From assembly GCF_029051725.1 (NCBI RefSeq), contig NZ_JAACFU010000004.1, positions 186,001 to 250,000 of the forward strand: a DNA stretch of 64,000 nucleotides. Reading direction: 5' to 3'. Numbering within the stretch: position 1 is the stretch's first letter; the number at the start of each line of letters is the position of its first letter. The notes under the pieces are model-generated. The model saw only the letters and a program-made list of their open reading frames with translations. It searched no databases and was not told where the DNA came from. Source of the stretch: Bradyrhizobium sp. CSS354. GTDB taxonomy: Bacteria; Pseudomonadota; Alphaproteobacteria; Rhizobiales; Xanthobacteraceae. The position numbers and the translations under genes were made by a program. Below are positions 51,657 through 61,093 of this stretch, in pieces.

Positions 51657-52136
51657 ATGATCGAGAAGAAACTCGACAGGGCGATTACGGACTTCATCTG
51701 GAACGTCGTCGAAATTCATTCCCAGCTGGAGGACATCCACACCAGCTGGGCTGGACTGCTGGGCATTACCGAGCCGCAGTGGCTGATCCTGATGGCCATC
51801 ACCGAATTGGACGAAGGGCGAGGTGTCGCCGGAATCGACATCGCGAACAAGCTGCGCGTCCACCCGGCCTTCGTGACCAACCAGACCAAGAGTCTCGAAA
51901 AGGGGGGCTTCCTGTCGCGGCGGCCTGCAGAGGACGACGCGCGCTTCGTCCTGATGTCGCTCACCGCAAAGGCGACCACGGAGATCGAAAAGCTCTCCAA
52001 GAGAAAGCTTGCCTTGAACTCGACCATGTTCAACGAGCTCGACGAGAAGACCCTGACAGATCTGAATGATGCGCTCACGACGATTGCCAAGAATGCCCGG
52101 CTGGCTGCACGATTGCTGGCGATCGACGTGTCCTGA
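51657..52136 (+). CDS. MarR-family transcriptional regulator (conventional length)
   Basis: 159 residues with GGGAGGG before the ATG. The MarR fold is clear: WAGLLGITEPQWLILMAITE, GIDIANKLRVHPAFVTNQTK as recognition helix and the wing SRRPAEDDARFVLMSLTAKA. It lacks the cysteine extension of the two MarR proteins around the flagellar cluster. It is divergent from the porin, whose expression it could control; no ligand is evident. Confidence 0.9.
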   Translation: MIEKKLDRAITDFIWNVVEIHSQLEDIHTSWAGLLGITEPQWLILMAITELDEGRGVAGIDIANKLRVHPAFVTNQTKSLEKGGFLSRRPAEDDARFVLMSLTAKATTEIEKLSKRKLALNSTMFNELDEKTLTDLNDALTTIAKNARLAARLLAIDVS

Positions 52137-52174
52137 TCTTCCGATGTCCTGAGTGGAATGTGCGTCTGTCATGC

Positions 52175-53255
52175 CTAGAGGTAGGTTACGGGATCGATCC
52201 GACCGGCCGTTCCGAGTTTGCTGTCCAGCCACTGGAAGATGAAATCGTCCACGGAGATGAAATTCTCGATCTCGCCCAAAGGGTACGGGATCCGGTTTGG
52301 CACGACGACCGAGCAATCGGCTCCGGCGTGCCGATAACCGGCCTGCAGCTCGAGAGCCTCCGCTTCACGGACCATCGAGCGGCTCCCGACGACCATGAGC
52401 AGCGGGCAAGCGATTTGACGCGACGGCAGCAGCGAGCCTGTCGAGGCCCAGTCACGGACCGTCCGCTCGACGCCGGTCATCCAGTGAACCGACGCACGAC
52501 GCTTGACCGACGCCAAAAGGCCGCCATCGCACACCGCGGCAGCTATCCTGCGATCATATAAGGCGAGGCGGGAGACATCACTGGCGCACATCCCTTCGCC
52601 GTAGACCGAAATCCGCTGTCCATCGACCTCCGGCCGAGCCTCCAGATAGTCCAGCCAGCACTGCAGGACGTGCTCCGGCTTGAAGGAGCGACGAGCAGCT
52701 GAAGCGCGGGCATCGACAAGCAGGAGTGACACATTCCGGCAGAGTGCGGCCGGCCACAATCGGCTCATCATCGAGGCCAAAGAATCCTCATCGTCACCGA
52801 CGCAGATGAGTGCGGGTGCCCCAGGCTCGCGACGACAAGCGGGCAAAAAGAGGCCCGTCAACGCCTCTTGATCGAAGCCATCGATCTTCACGCGCTCGAA
52901 CCTGACCGGCATCATCCTCGAAGCCTCTCAGGCCGATCCCGGCCTTGTCTGCGAGGTCGAGGCGCGTGGAATCTTCCGGACAAGATAGACTTCGTGCGAT
53001 TTCGAGGGCTGTCAGCGAGCACAGCCACGCCTCGCGTGAAATCCAGACGGAGCCATCGTCCCGCGCGGATTCGGCGAAGATCCGGTAGTCGTCGGCAATC
53101 CTCGACCACTCTGAAACCCACAGATGCCTGTGCGCCTCACGCGCAAGTTCCGTGACGGACAGGTTCTCGAAAAACTCCGACGCGCGACTGCGCAAGCGTG
53201 CCAGATTGCCACCCGCGCCGTCGCGCGAGCAGCGAGACGAATGAGCACCATCCAT
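52175..53255 (-). pseudogene. Alpha/beta hydrolase gene split by a frame change
   Basis: Two frames on the minus strand join into one plausible protein. The first (start ATG at 53253-53255 after GGGGA) gives a helical N-terminal domain (NLSVTELAREAHRHLWVSEW, SLTALEIARSLSCPEDSTRL). The second (from about 52915) gives the hydrolase body: FERVKIDGFDQEALTGLFLP, then ISVYGEGMCASDVSRLALYD and CPLLMVVGSRSMVREAEALE. A nucleophile-elbow-like YGEGMCAS replaces the usual GxSxG, with no serine at the centre. The shift falls near 52900-52920. It may be a decayed gene, two genes joined by ATGATG overlap, or a sequencing error. Confidence 0.6.
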
Positions 53256-54245
53256 GTCAGTCCCCTAACGGCGCCGTGAACGCTTGCCCGGACAGGGACT
53301 GCCAAAGACTTAAATTGCAAAGATTTGCCGGCTTCGCTTTCAGCGCAGCGCCATGCACAAGGAACGATCGTGGGCGGGCATGATCGCGGCCGTCATGCTC
53401 GTGTCCGCCGATGGTGCAACGTGCCTTGATCTCTTTCCCGGCCCTTTGGGCGCGCAGCGAAAGGTCACAATAGCCAGTGTCCGGTTCAGTCCGCGCGGCG
53501 GCGCCCCGAGGCTGACGATCATTCGGTGTTGGCTCCGCACGAAAACCGGCCGAAACGATATTTAGTTCAAACGAGCCGGTCTCGATACAAAGTCCACGCG
53601 GGCTCCCCTCAATCGTCATACCTCAGCTCCGTTGCTGATACACAGTTTAGGCCCCGCACCACTCTGCCATTTTTTGCAGTCCCGCGTTTGTCGTTTTTTG
53701 TTGCGGTGGACGACTAAAATTGGAGCTCATTCGGTGACGGAAAACCCATCGCCTGTGTCGGCTTCCATCATGAATTCCTGATGACGCCGATCCGGCGTGC
53801 CACCCATCACGATAGCGATAAAATATGCGGCGGGTTGCCGCCTGATCGATGCCGACGGCCTTCACCAAGGGACTTTCCGGCTGTTAGTGCCGCAGGAAAA
53901 CCGGCGCGACAAATCCTCGAAGTCGCTCATCCGCGCCCGGCGCGCGAGACGTGACGAGGTATAATCGCGTTCTGGGCGAGCCCCAGCGATCGAGAACGTA
54001 CAACATTCCTTACTTCGGTAAGCCAGTTATTTGAGCAGATCAGGCACCTGCAGAACCCGTCGCCGGTCAGGCGTCGTCTCGCTTTTGGCATCAAGCACCA
54101 CGCCGCCCCGCCTGCCGCGCCTTCTGAGCCTTGTATCCATTATCCCAGTTGCCATCCCCACGCACTTTGCCTTACATGCCCGCCAAACTCGCCGCGGATG
54201 ACGGCCGGGGCTCAAAAATCGCACAAATTGTCAAAGGGACGAGAC
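53256..54245. other. Intergenic region without recognisable genes
   Basis: About 990 bases. Frames of 60-120 codons exist but have no start context, domain or coding-like composition. The sequence from about 53540 to 53870 is richer in A and T than the rest. The last bases hold the ribosome site (AAGGGACGAGAC) of the following reductase gene. Confidence 0.5.
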
Positions 54246-55310
54246 ATGGCGCGTAACATCCTGATTCTCGGGGCTTCCTACGGCTCCCTGCTGGGCACCA
54301 AGCTGCTGATGGCGGGGCACAACGTGACCCTGGTCTGCCGCACCAAGACCGCAGAGCTGATCAACCGCGAGGGGACCGAGGTGCGCATCAAGTTGCGTGA
54401 CGAGGCGGTTCACCGCGCCATCTTCTCGCGCGACCTGCCCGGCAAGCTCGCCGCCGTGACGCCGGCCAATGTGGACTTGTCCCGTTACGACATGGTCGGC
54501 CTTGCGATGCAGGAGCCGCAATACACCAACCACACGGTGCGCGTTCTCATGGTCAGGATCGCCGCGGCGAAGCTGCCGTGCCTGTCGATCATGAACATGC
54601 CGCCGCTGCCCTATCTGAAGCGGATCCCCTCGCTCGCCGACATGGATCTCGAGGAGGCCTACACCAATGCGCAGGTGTGGGAGCGCTTCGAGCCCGGGCT
54701 GGTGACCCTGTGCTCGCCCGACCCGCAGGCGTTCCGTCCGCCTGAAGAGGCTGCGAACGTGCTTCACGTCGGTCTGCCCACGAATTTCAAGGCATCCGTG
54801 TTCGCCGACGAGAAGCACAACAAGGTGCTGCGCGAGCTCGAAGCCGACATCGACGCGGTGACGCTCGACGGCCACGACGTGCCGGTGAAGCTGAAGGTGT
54901 TCGATTCTCTGTTCGTGCCGCTGGCGAAATGGTCGATGCTGCTGACCGGCAACTATCGCTGCATCACCCCGCACGAGCCGCAGTCGATCCGCGATGCCGT
55001 GCACGGTGATCTCGCGCGCTCGCAGACCATCTACGAGCATGTCGACGCCATCGCCCGGCGTCTCGGCGCCGATCCGCAAGACCAGGTACCGTTCGCGAAA
55101 TACGCCAAGGCTGCCGAGAGCCTGCTGAAGCCGTCGTCGGCCGCACGCGCGGTGGCGGGCGGCGCGCCCTTCATCGAGCGCGTCGACCTCTTGGTGAAGC
55201 TGATCTCGCATCAGCTCGGCGCGCCCAATGCAGAGATCGACCGCACGGTCGAGACCGTGGACCTGAAGCTCAACGAGAAGATCGTGCAGGGCGGATCGGG
55301 CGCGCTGTAA
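54246..55310 (+). CDS. Ketopantoate reductase-like (PanE/ApbA) NAD(P)-binding protein
   Basis: 354 residues from the ATG at 54246, preceded by AAGGGACGAG; the longer frame from 54198 is not used. The N-terminal Rossmann motif is ILILGASYGSLLGTKLLMAG, followed by HNVTLVCRTKTAELINREG, in the manner of ketopantoate reductases. The C-terminal helical domain (DSLFVPLAKWSMLLTGNYRC, DLARSQTIYEHVDAIARRLG) fits the ApbA-C region but the family is more distant, and the protein is longer than a typical PanE (about 300). A dedicated 2-hydroxyacid or opine-type dehydrogenase is possible. It stands alone. Confidence 0.75.
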   Translation: MARNILILGASYGSLLGTKLLMAGHNVTLVCRTKTAELINREGTEVRIKLRDEAVHRAIFSRDLPGKLAAVTPANVDLSRYDMVGLAMQEPQYTNHTVRVLMVRIAAAKLPCLSIMNMPPLPYLKRIPSLADMDLEEAYTNAQVWERFEPGLVTLCSPDPQAFRPPEEAANVLHVGLPTNFKASVFADEKHNKVLRELEADIDAVTLDGHDVPVKLKVFDSLFVPLAKWSMLLTGNYRCITPHEPQSIRDAVHGDLARSQTIYEHVDAIARRLGADPQDQVPFAKYAKAAESLLKPSSAARAVAGGAPFIERVDLLVKLISHQLGAPNAEIDRTVETVDLKLNEKIVQGGSGAL

Positions 55311-55830
55311 CGGGCGCTTCCATCGCCATCGAACACGTCAGCGCTTGCGCTCCCAGGACACCGGGGCTGAGCGTCACCATGCCCTACCCGCAAATCATCT
55401 CGCGCGGCACTGTTCCCGGTCTGATTCAAACTCAACAGGCGTGATCGCAACTCGTCGATCACGCGATCGTGTCGCTTTCAGTTCCCTCCTGCTTTCACCC
55501 GCAAATATCACGTCTGAATGACAGAGAGCCATGTTGCCGGTCATGTCTCGACGTGGCGCAGCGTGAAAATGCGGCATTTCCGCTCGAACTGAACCAAAGC
55601 GCACAAATCCTTGTCCGCCGCGCGCTCAACCGAGGTCGCGCGCTTCGGGCGAGATCCTTCATTTGCGCAAACGCCGCATGCGCGCGCGGCAGGCTCGTTG
55701 TCTTGTCTCGCGGCCAGGGCTGAGCAAGATAGCTTTGTAAGTAAGCTGTCTTTCAAGGGTTTTTCAGACAGGGTTTGCAGTCTCCCCTGCGATCGGAGTC
55801 CAGACCAGAACAATTGCAGAAAAAGAAGTC
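55311..55830. other. Intergenic region upstream of the cysteine-cluster gene
   Basis: About 520 bases. Several short overlapping frames have no support. The part nearest the next gene (GTTTTTCAGACAGGGTTTGCAG at about 55758-55780) may hold its promoter. No repeat or RNA gene was recognised. Confidence 0.45.
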
Positions 55831-56649
55831 ATGGACCAGGCGATGCTGAGCGTCGTCCGCGCAGTAGAGGCAGGCGCGACGACGATGAAGGGCGTGATCG
55901 ACGCCACCGGACTGTCTCGTCTCAAAATCGAACGTGCGTTGAACGCGCTGGAGAAGCAGAAGCTGCTGGTCCGCGACGGTCAGGGTTTTCGCGGAACCGG
56001 CCCGACGAGGACAACCCAGCCTGCCCGGGAATGCGGCTCGTGCAATGCCTGCTGCGACATCCTCGAAGTGGCCGCCGTTGACAAGCCGGTGAACCAGCTG
56101 TGCGGGCATTGGCAGGCCGACACGGGTTGCACCATCTACGAGCGCCGTCCCCAGATGTGCCGTTCATTCGTCTGCGCCTGGCTGCAAGGCCATCTCGACG
56201 ACGACTGGTTTCCGGCGAAGTCGGGCATCGTCGTGCATTTCAGCCAGGACGCCGTGAACGTGACCGTCGATGATCATTGCCGCGATCGCTGGCGCGAGGA
56301 GCCCTATTTGAGCAAGCTCGCCGAATGGTCGCTGAACGGGATCAGCCGAATCGGAAACCGCGGCTACGCGACCCTCGTCGTCTCCGGCGCCGACCGGTTC
56401 CTGCTGCTCGGGCGCACCGTCGTTCCCGAGCCGACGCTGTTCGGCACCGCGTTCCTGCCGCTCACGGCCGAGACATTTCGATTCTGGCGGGCGAAATCCC
56501 CGGAGCATTTGCAGCGGCTGCACGAGCGCATCGCCGAGATCGAGCGGATCAGGCAGGAGTTCGGCTCCTGCGCCATCCCGGAGAACGAAGACGACGATCC
56601 GCAAGCCCCCTATCGGCCCGCACTTCTACGGCAATCGAATCACGCCTGA
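55831..56649 (+). CDS. Fusion of a winged-helix-like domain and a YkgJ-type cysteine-cluster domain
   Basis: 272 residues. The first 60 residues look like a small winged helix (SVVRAVEAGATTMKGVIDAT, LSRLKIERALNALEKQKLLV). The next part has the YkgJ/CxxCxxCC metal-binding pattern: ECGSCNACCDI, then CGHW...GCTIYERRPQMCRSF with several further cysteines. The family is thought to bind zinc or an iron-sulphur centre. The rest is a mixed domain of unknown role. It is followed about 100 bases later, in the same direction, by a HerA-like ATPase gene. A DNA-binding or metal-dependent function is inferred. Confidence 0.75.
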   Translation: MDQAMLSVVRAVEAGATTMKGVIDATGLSRLKIERALNALEKQKLLVRDGQGFRGTGPTRTTQPARECGSCNACCDILEVAAVDKPVNQLCGHWQADTGCTIYERRPQMCRSFVCAWLQGHLDDDWFPAKSGIVVHFSQDAVNVTVDDHCRDRWREEPYLSKLAEWSLNGISRIGNRGYATLVVSGADRFLLLGRTVVPEPTLFGTAFLPLTAETFRFWRAKSPEHLQRLHERIAEIERIRQEFGSCAIPENEDDDPQAPYRPALLRQSNHA

Positions 56650-56751
56650 ACTCCGCCGTGGGCAACGACGCATGATTCTCGCCGTGGCGCTCGACGCGCG
56701 CCGGCCGGGTTGATAAGCCCCTCTCCGCGAATGATGGGACTTGAGTCGGGC

Positions 56752-58263
56752 ATGACGGTTGCGATCGAGATGGGGCAGACCACGGCGGGCGCCGCGGCGG
56801 CCATGGACCTCGAGGAACTGCTGGCGACCCGCCTCCTGGTGCAGGGCAATTCGGGCTCCGGCAAATCACATCTGCTGCGGCGGCTGCTGGAGCAGAGCGC
56901 GCCCTGGGTGCAACAGGCCATCATCGATCCCGAAGGCGATTTCGTCTCGCTGGCGGAGCATTTCGGCCATCTCGTGATCGAGGCCGAGGATCACACCGAA
57001 CGCGGCCTTCAGGTTGCCGGCGAGCGCGCCCGGCTGCATCGCGTCTCCACCGTGCTCAACCTCGAAGGGCTCGACGCCGAGAACCAGATGCGCCGCGCCG
57101 CGGCCTTCCTCGGCGGGCTCTTCGACGTGGACCGCGACCATTGGTATCCGATGCTGGTGGTCGTCGACGAGGCGCAGCTGTTTGCGCCTGCGGTCGCGGG
57201 CGAAGTCTCGGATGAAGCGCGAAAATTGTCGCTCGGCGCGATGACCAATCTGATGTGCCGCGGCCGCAAGCGCGGGCTTGCCGGGATCATCGCGACCCAG
57301 CGGCTGGCAAAGCTCGCCAAGAACGTCGCGGCCGAAGCGTCCAACTTCCTGATGGGCCGCACCTTTCTCGACATCGACATGGCGCGCGCCGCCGACCTGC
57401 TCGGCATGGAGCGGCGGCAGGCCGAATCCTTTCGCGATCTCGAACGCGGACAATTCATGGCGCTCGGCCCCGCGCTGTCGCGACGCCCCCTGCGTTTGAA
57501 TATCGGCGCGACCGAAACCCAGCCGCGCAATTCCACGCCGCGGCTGATGCCGATGCCCGAGGCCACGCTCGAAAATATGCGCGCCGTGATCCTGGCAGCG
57601 CCGCCGCCCGATGCCAGCCGGCCGCAGCGCCGGCCCGCGCCCGATCTGCTCGAGCAGCTCCGCGCCGCAAAGGCTGCGGCACCGGAGATCGGCCCCGAAA
57701 TGATCGAGGTCCCGGTCAGTGCCGAGGAACTCGCAGAGCGGCGCGAGCGCGTGGATCGGACCCTTCGTGCCGTCCTCGCCGCGCCCGATGCCGGTTTCCG
57801 CGCGGTCGGCGTGCTCTACCAGGAGTTCGTGGTCCGCTGCCGCATCGAGGGCCTCGGCTCGGCGGTGCCCGACCTCACCGAATTTCGGCGCATGCTGACA
57901 CGCGCACGCGCCGGGCTCGGCGCCGAGCACGCCGAGGACGACGCCTGGCAGGACGTATCGCTCCGCGCCTCGATCCTGCCCGACGACATGCAGGGCGTGT
58001 TCATGATGATCGCGCGTGCCGCGAAGGAAGGCTGGCCCTGCCCCGGCGACGCCGCGATCGCCCGCGCCTACGGCTCGCATTCGCTGCGCCGGGCACAACG
58101 CCTGCTCGGCTACATGGAGGAGCAGGGCCTGATCGTCTGTCAGCTCGACGGCGCCGGCCGCCGGATCGTGACGCTGGTGGAGCTCGCCTGGGCCACCGCG
58201 CCGGGCGATCCCAATGCCGACGATCTGCCGGCAGAGCAGGTCGCGAGCGCGGCGTCGGCTTGA
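56752..58263 (+). CDS. HerA/DUF87-like ATPase
   Basis: 503 residues from the ATG at 56752; ATGs at 56731 and 56734 and a TTG at 56710 are other possible starts, and no strong ribosome site separates them. Walker A is GNSGSGKSHLLRRLLE near residue 33, and Walker B is MLVVVDEAQLFAPA with the RKRGLAGIIATQRLAKLAKN sensor region. This is the HerA/FtsK-like ATPase fold (DUF87). The second half has a domain rich in Arg and Ala (YGSHSLRRAQRLLGYMEEQG) like a winged helix. HerA partners with the NurA nuclease in some organisms; no NurA is seen here. It is preceded by the cysteine-cluster gene. Confidence 0.85.
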   Translation: MTVAIEMGQTTAGAAAAMDLEELLATRLLVQGNSGSGKSHLLRRLLEQSAPWVQQAIIDPEGDFVSLAEHFGHLVIEAEDHTERGLQVAGERARLHRVSTVLNLEGLDAENQMRRAAAFLGGLFDVDRDHWYPMLVVVDEAQLFAPAVAGEVSDEARKLSLGAMTNLMCRGRKRGLAGIIATQRLAKLAKNVAAEASNFLMGRTFLDIDMARAADLLGMERRQAESFRDLERGQFMALGPALSRRPLRLNIGATETQPRNSTPRLMPMPEATLENMRAVILAAPPPDASRPQRRPAPDLLEQLRAAKAAAPEIGPEMIEVPVSAEELAERRERVDRTLRAVLAAPDAGFRAVGVLYQEFVVRCRIEGLGSAVPDLTEFRRMLTRARAGLGAEHAEDDAWQDVSLRASILPDDMQGVFMMIARAAKEGWPCPGDAAIARAYGSHSLRRAQRLLGYMEEQGLIVCQLDGAGRRIVTLVELAWATAPGDPNADDLPAEQVASAASA

Positions 58264-58279
58264 GCCAGCGGATTGTCGT

Positions 58280-59356
58280 TCAGGCCGCTTCGGTAGCATC
58301 GGCGCCGACAAGCGCATCCGCCGCGCGCCGCCGCTCAACCCCAAACATGCGCCGATAGAGCACGACCGAGACGAGCCATGCAATCGCGAACAGCGCGACC
58401 ACGGCGAAACCGACATTGGCGAGCGAGTCGTTGAGTGCGTCGACCAGGGCCCACACGCCGCCGGACAGGTCGAGCCGATCCGCGACCAGCCCGAGCGCCT
58501 CGATGCCGCCGATCAACAGCGCCACCGCCACGGAAGCCCCTGTTATCGTGAGGTTGTACCAGAGCTTTCGCAGCGGATCGACGAAGGCCCAGCGATAGGC
58601 ACTCACCATCAGTGCCGAGTCGGCGGTATCGACCAGCGCCATACCCGACGCGAACAGCGCGGGGAAAACCAGGACATCGGCAAACGAAGCGCCGCGCGCG
58701 GCTTCGCCGGCGGAGATGCTGAGCAGGCCGATTTCGGTTGCGGTGTCGAAGCCGAGCCCAAACAAAAAGCCGAGCGGGTACATGTGCCAGGGCTTTGTCA
58801 CCAGGCGGAACATCGGGCCGAGCAGCCGCGCCAAGAGGCCACGATTGGCAAGCAGGGCGTCGAGGCCCTCCGCATCGTGAATCCCCCGCTCCCGCGCCGC
58901 GCGAAACGTTCGCCACAGACCGGCGAAGATAACGAGATTGATGGCCGCGATCACCAGCAGGAACAGCGCCGACACCGACGTGCCGATGAAGCCGCCGATC
59001 TCCTTGAGCAGGCTGTCGCCGCCGAGGCTGACGACGCCGAGCGCGAGCAGCATGGTCGCGACCACGACGATTGTGGAATGGCCGAGCGCGAAATAGAGAC
59101 CGACGCTGCGCGGCGCGCCGCCTGCCTGCATCTGCTTGCGCACGACATTGTCGATGGCAGCGATGTGGTCGGCATCGACGGCGTGGCGCAGGCCGAACAC
59201 CCAGGCGAGCAGCGCGGTCGCCATCACCGTCGGCCTGTCACCGAACGCCGCGAAGGCCCAGGCCCACGCCGCGATGTTGGCCGCGATCAGCCCGCCGAAC
59301 AGCAGCACCGTTCCGGGCTCGACCGCCCGCAGAGATAATTTCGTCACGACCATCAT
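58280..59356 (-). CDS. Nickel/cobalt high-affinity permease, NiCoT (HoxN/NixA) family
   Basis: 358 residues from the ATG pair at 59351-59356, after GGACGGA. The NiCoT signature is WVFGLRHAVDADHIAAIDNV (the HX4DH motif: HAVDADH), followed by GLYFALGHSTIVVVATMLLA, and later LGFLFGLGFDTATEIGLLSI. Eight membrane segments are predicted. It imports Ni2+ or Co2+, for example for urease, hydrogenase or cobalamin. It is convergent with the HerA-like ATPase gene and has no metal enzyme nearby. Confidence 0.93.
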   Translation of the reverse strand: MMVVTKLSLRAVEPGTVLLFGGLIAANIAAWAWAFAAFGDRPTVMATALLAWVFGLRHAVDADHIAAIDNVVRKQMQAGGAPRSVGLYFALGHSTIVVVATMLLALGVVSLGGDSLLKEIGGFIGTSVSALFLLVIAAINLVIFAGLWRTFRAARERGIHDAEGLDALLANRGLLARLLGPMFRLVTKPWHMYPLGFLFGLGFDTATEIGLLSISAGEAARGASFADVLVFPALFASGMALVDTADSALMVSAYRWAFVDPLRKLWYNLTITGASVAVALLIGGIEALGLVADRLDLSGGVWALVDALNDSLANVGFAVVALFAIAWLVSVVLYRRMFGVERRRAADALVGADATEAA

Positions 59357-59467
59357 TCCGTCCGCTGCACGCACCAACGCACGCGCGGTATGATCTTTTC
59401 ACAGGATGGTCATACTGACCAGACCCGGCGGCCGCCTGATGATCGCATATGCGGATTTGCGGGAGGT

Positions 59468-59498
59468 CGTCATGCCCGGGCTTGTCCCGGCCATGACG
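59468..59498. repeat. Short palindromic repeat near livF
   Basis: CGTCATGCCCGGG (59468-59480) is complementary to 59486-59498 with one mismatch, around the loop CTTGT. This is the common Bradyrhizobium palindrome of the CGTCATGCCCGGGCTTGTCC kind. It lies 25 bases after the livF stop and may end its transcript. Confidence 0.8.
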
Positions 59499-59522
59499 AT
59501 GAGGAGACGTCGGCGCACTGCA

Positions 59523-60263
59523 TCACGCCGCCTCCGAGCCGCCGAGATAGGCGTCGCGGATGCGGGGATCGTCCTTCAGCGCGCGGGCGGAGCCGAAGAG
59601 AACGATCTTGCCGGTCTGGAGCACATAGGCCTCGTGCGCGATCTCGAGCGCGAGGCTGGCGTTCTGCTCGACCATGAAGACCGAGACGCCCTCCTGGTTG
59701 ATGGTGCGGATAAGCTCCAGCACGCGGTCGACATAGAGCGGCGACAGGCCCATGGTCGGCTCGTCCATCACGATCATCCTGGGACGGCTCATCAGCGCGC
59801 GCGCCATCGCGACCATCTGCTGCTCGCCGCCGGAGAGCGAACCGGCGCGCTGCGATAGCCGCTGGCCGAGCTTCGGGAACAGCGTGAGCATCTTGTCGAG
59901 ATCCTGCGCGATCGCCTCGCGGTCGTCGCGCACGAAGGCGCCCATCAGGATGTTTTCGCGCACGCTCATGTCCGCGAACAGGCGCCGTGCCTCCGGCACC
60001 GAGGCGATGCCGCGGCGGACGATCTGGGGCGTGGTCAGCCCGAGCAGCGAGGCACCGTCGAAAGTCACATCGCCCGAGCGCGGCTTCACCAGGCCCAAAA
60101 TGATCTTCATCGTCGTCGATTTGCCGCTGGCGTTGCCGCCGAGCAGGCAGACGATGTGGCCGCGCGGAACTGATATCGACAGATCGAAATGCACCTGGGC
60201 CTGACCGTAGAAGGTGTTGACGTCGGTAAGCGCCAGCAGCGCATCGGGCGGCGTGTTCGTCAT
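59523..60263 (-). CDS. livF: Branched-chain amino acid-type ABC transporter ATPase (LivF)
   Basis: 246 residues. Walker A is GGNASGKST, the signature motif LSGGEQQMVAMARALMSRPR, Walker B RMIVMDEPTMGLSPLYVDRV and the switch histidine region SVFMVEQNASLALEIAHEAY. The last pattern (VEQN) is typical of LivF. It works with LivG, the fused permease and the binding protein. Its start overlaps the livG stop by four bases. Confidence 0.95.
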   Translation of the reverse strand: MTNTPPDALLALTDVNTFYGQAQVHFDLSISVPRGHIVCLLGGNASGKSTTMKIILGLVKPRSGDVTFDGASLLGLTTPQIVRRGIASVPEARRLFADMSVRENILMGAFVRDDREAIAQDLDKMLTLFPKLGQRLSQRAGSLSGGEQQMVAMARALMSRPRMIVMDEPTMGLSPLYVDRVLELIRTINQEGVSVFMVEQNASLALEIAHEAYVLQTGKIVLFGSARALKDDPRIRDAYLGGSEAA

Positions 60264-61093
60264 GCCGCGCTCTCCTGCTTCGTTGTCAGGCCGTGGCCGA
60301 GATAGGCCTCGATCACCTTGGGATCGCCGCGCACCTGTTCACCCGGGCCTTCCGCGATTTTCTTGCCTTCATCCATGACGATGACGCGATCGGAGAGGCG
60401 CATCACCATTTCGAGCTTGTGCTCGATCAGCAAGATCGTCAGTCCTTCGGCCTTCAGCTCGGCGACAAGGCCCTGCATCTCAGTGGTTTCGGTCGGGTTC
60501 ATGCCGGCGGTCGGCTCGTCGAGCAGCAGCAGGCGCGGCTTCAAGGCGAGCGCACGCGCAATCTCGACGCGGCGGCGGTTGGCGTAAGAGAGGCTGTAGG
60601 CCGGCTGGTCGATGCGCGGCAGCAGCCGCTCGCCGAAGCGCGCGAGAATGACCTTCACATCCTCGCGCAACCGCTCCTCTTCCGCCTTGACGCTGGCGGG
60701 GCGCAGCAGCGCCAGACCCAGTTCCAGCAGCGGGCCGATCACCGGCACTGCCGGCCTGACCGCACGCAGCCGCGTGTGGGCACCGATCAACACGTTGTCC
60801 ATCACGCTGAGATTGCCGAAGACACGGCCGAGCTGGAACGTGCGCGCGATGCCTTCGGCGGCGAGCCGTTCCGGCGAGAAACCCGTGATGTCCTGATCTT
60901 CGAAGCGAACCGTCCCGGCGTCCGGCCGGTCAAGCCCGGTCACGAGATTGAACAGCGTCGTCTTGCCGGCCCCGTTCGGGCCGATGATGCTGATCAGCTC
61001 GCCTTTGGCGAGATCGAGATCGATGGCGTCGACCGCGGTGAGGCCGCCGAAGCGCCGCGTCAGCCCGCGCAGGGACAGCATGGTCGTGCCCAT
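60260..61093 (-). CDS. livG: Branched-chain amino acid-type ABC transporter ATPase (LivG)
   Basis: 277 residues from the ATG at 61091-61093, in a TGATG overlap with the permease stop; a GTG at 61096 is an alternative start. Walker A GPNGAGKTTLFNLVTGL, then signature LSYANRRRVEIARALALKPR, Walker B LLLLDEPTAGMNPTETTEMQ and the switch region LTILLIEHKLEMVMRLSDRV. The IEHKLEMV and AGMNP patterns are those of LivG. Confidence 0.95.
   Translation of the reverse strand: MGTTMLSLRGLTRRFGGLTAVDAIDLDLAKGELISIIGPNGAGKTTLFNLVTGLDRPDAGTVRFEDQDITGFSPERLAAEGIARTFQLGRVFGNLSVMDNVLIGAHTRLRAVRPAVPVIGPLLELGLALLRPASVKAEEERLREDVKVILARFGERLLPRIDQPAYSLSYANRRRVEIARALALKPRLLLLDEPTAGMNPTETTEMQGLVAELKAEGLTILLIEHKLEMVMRLSDRVIVMDEGKKIAEGPGEQVRGDPKVIEAYLGHGLTTKQESAA

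Noticed and set aside
53353..53565. Possible small exported protein (MHKERSWAGMIAAVMLV...)
   Set aside because: The hydrophobic stretch is short, there is no ribosome site and the frame is not coding-like.
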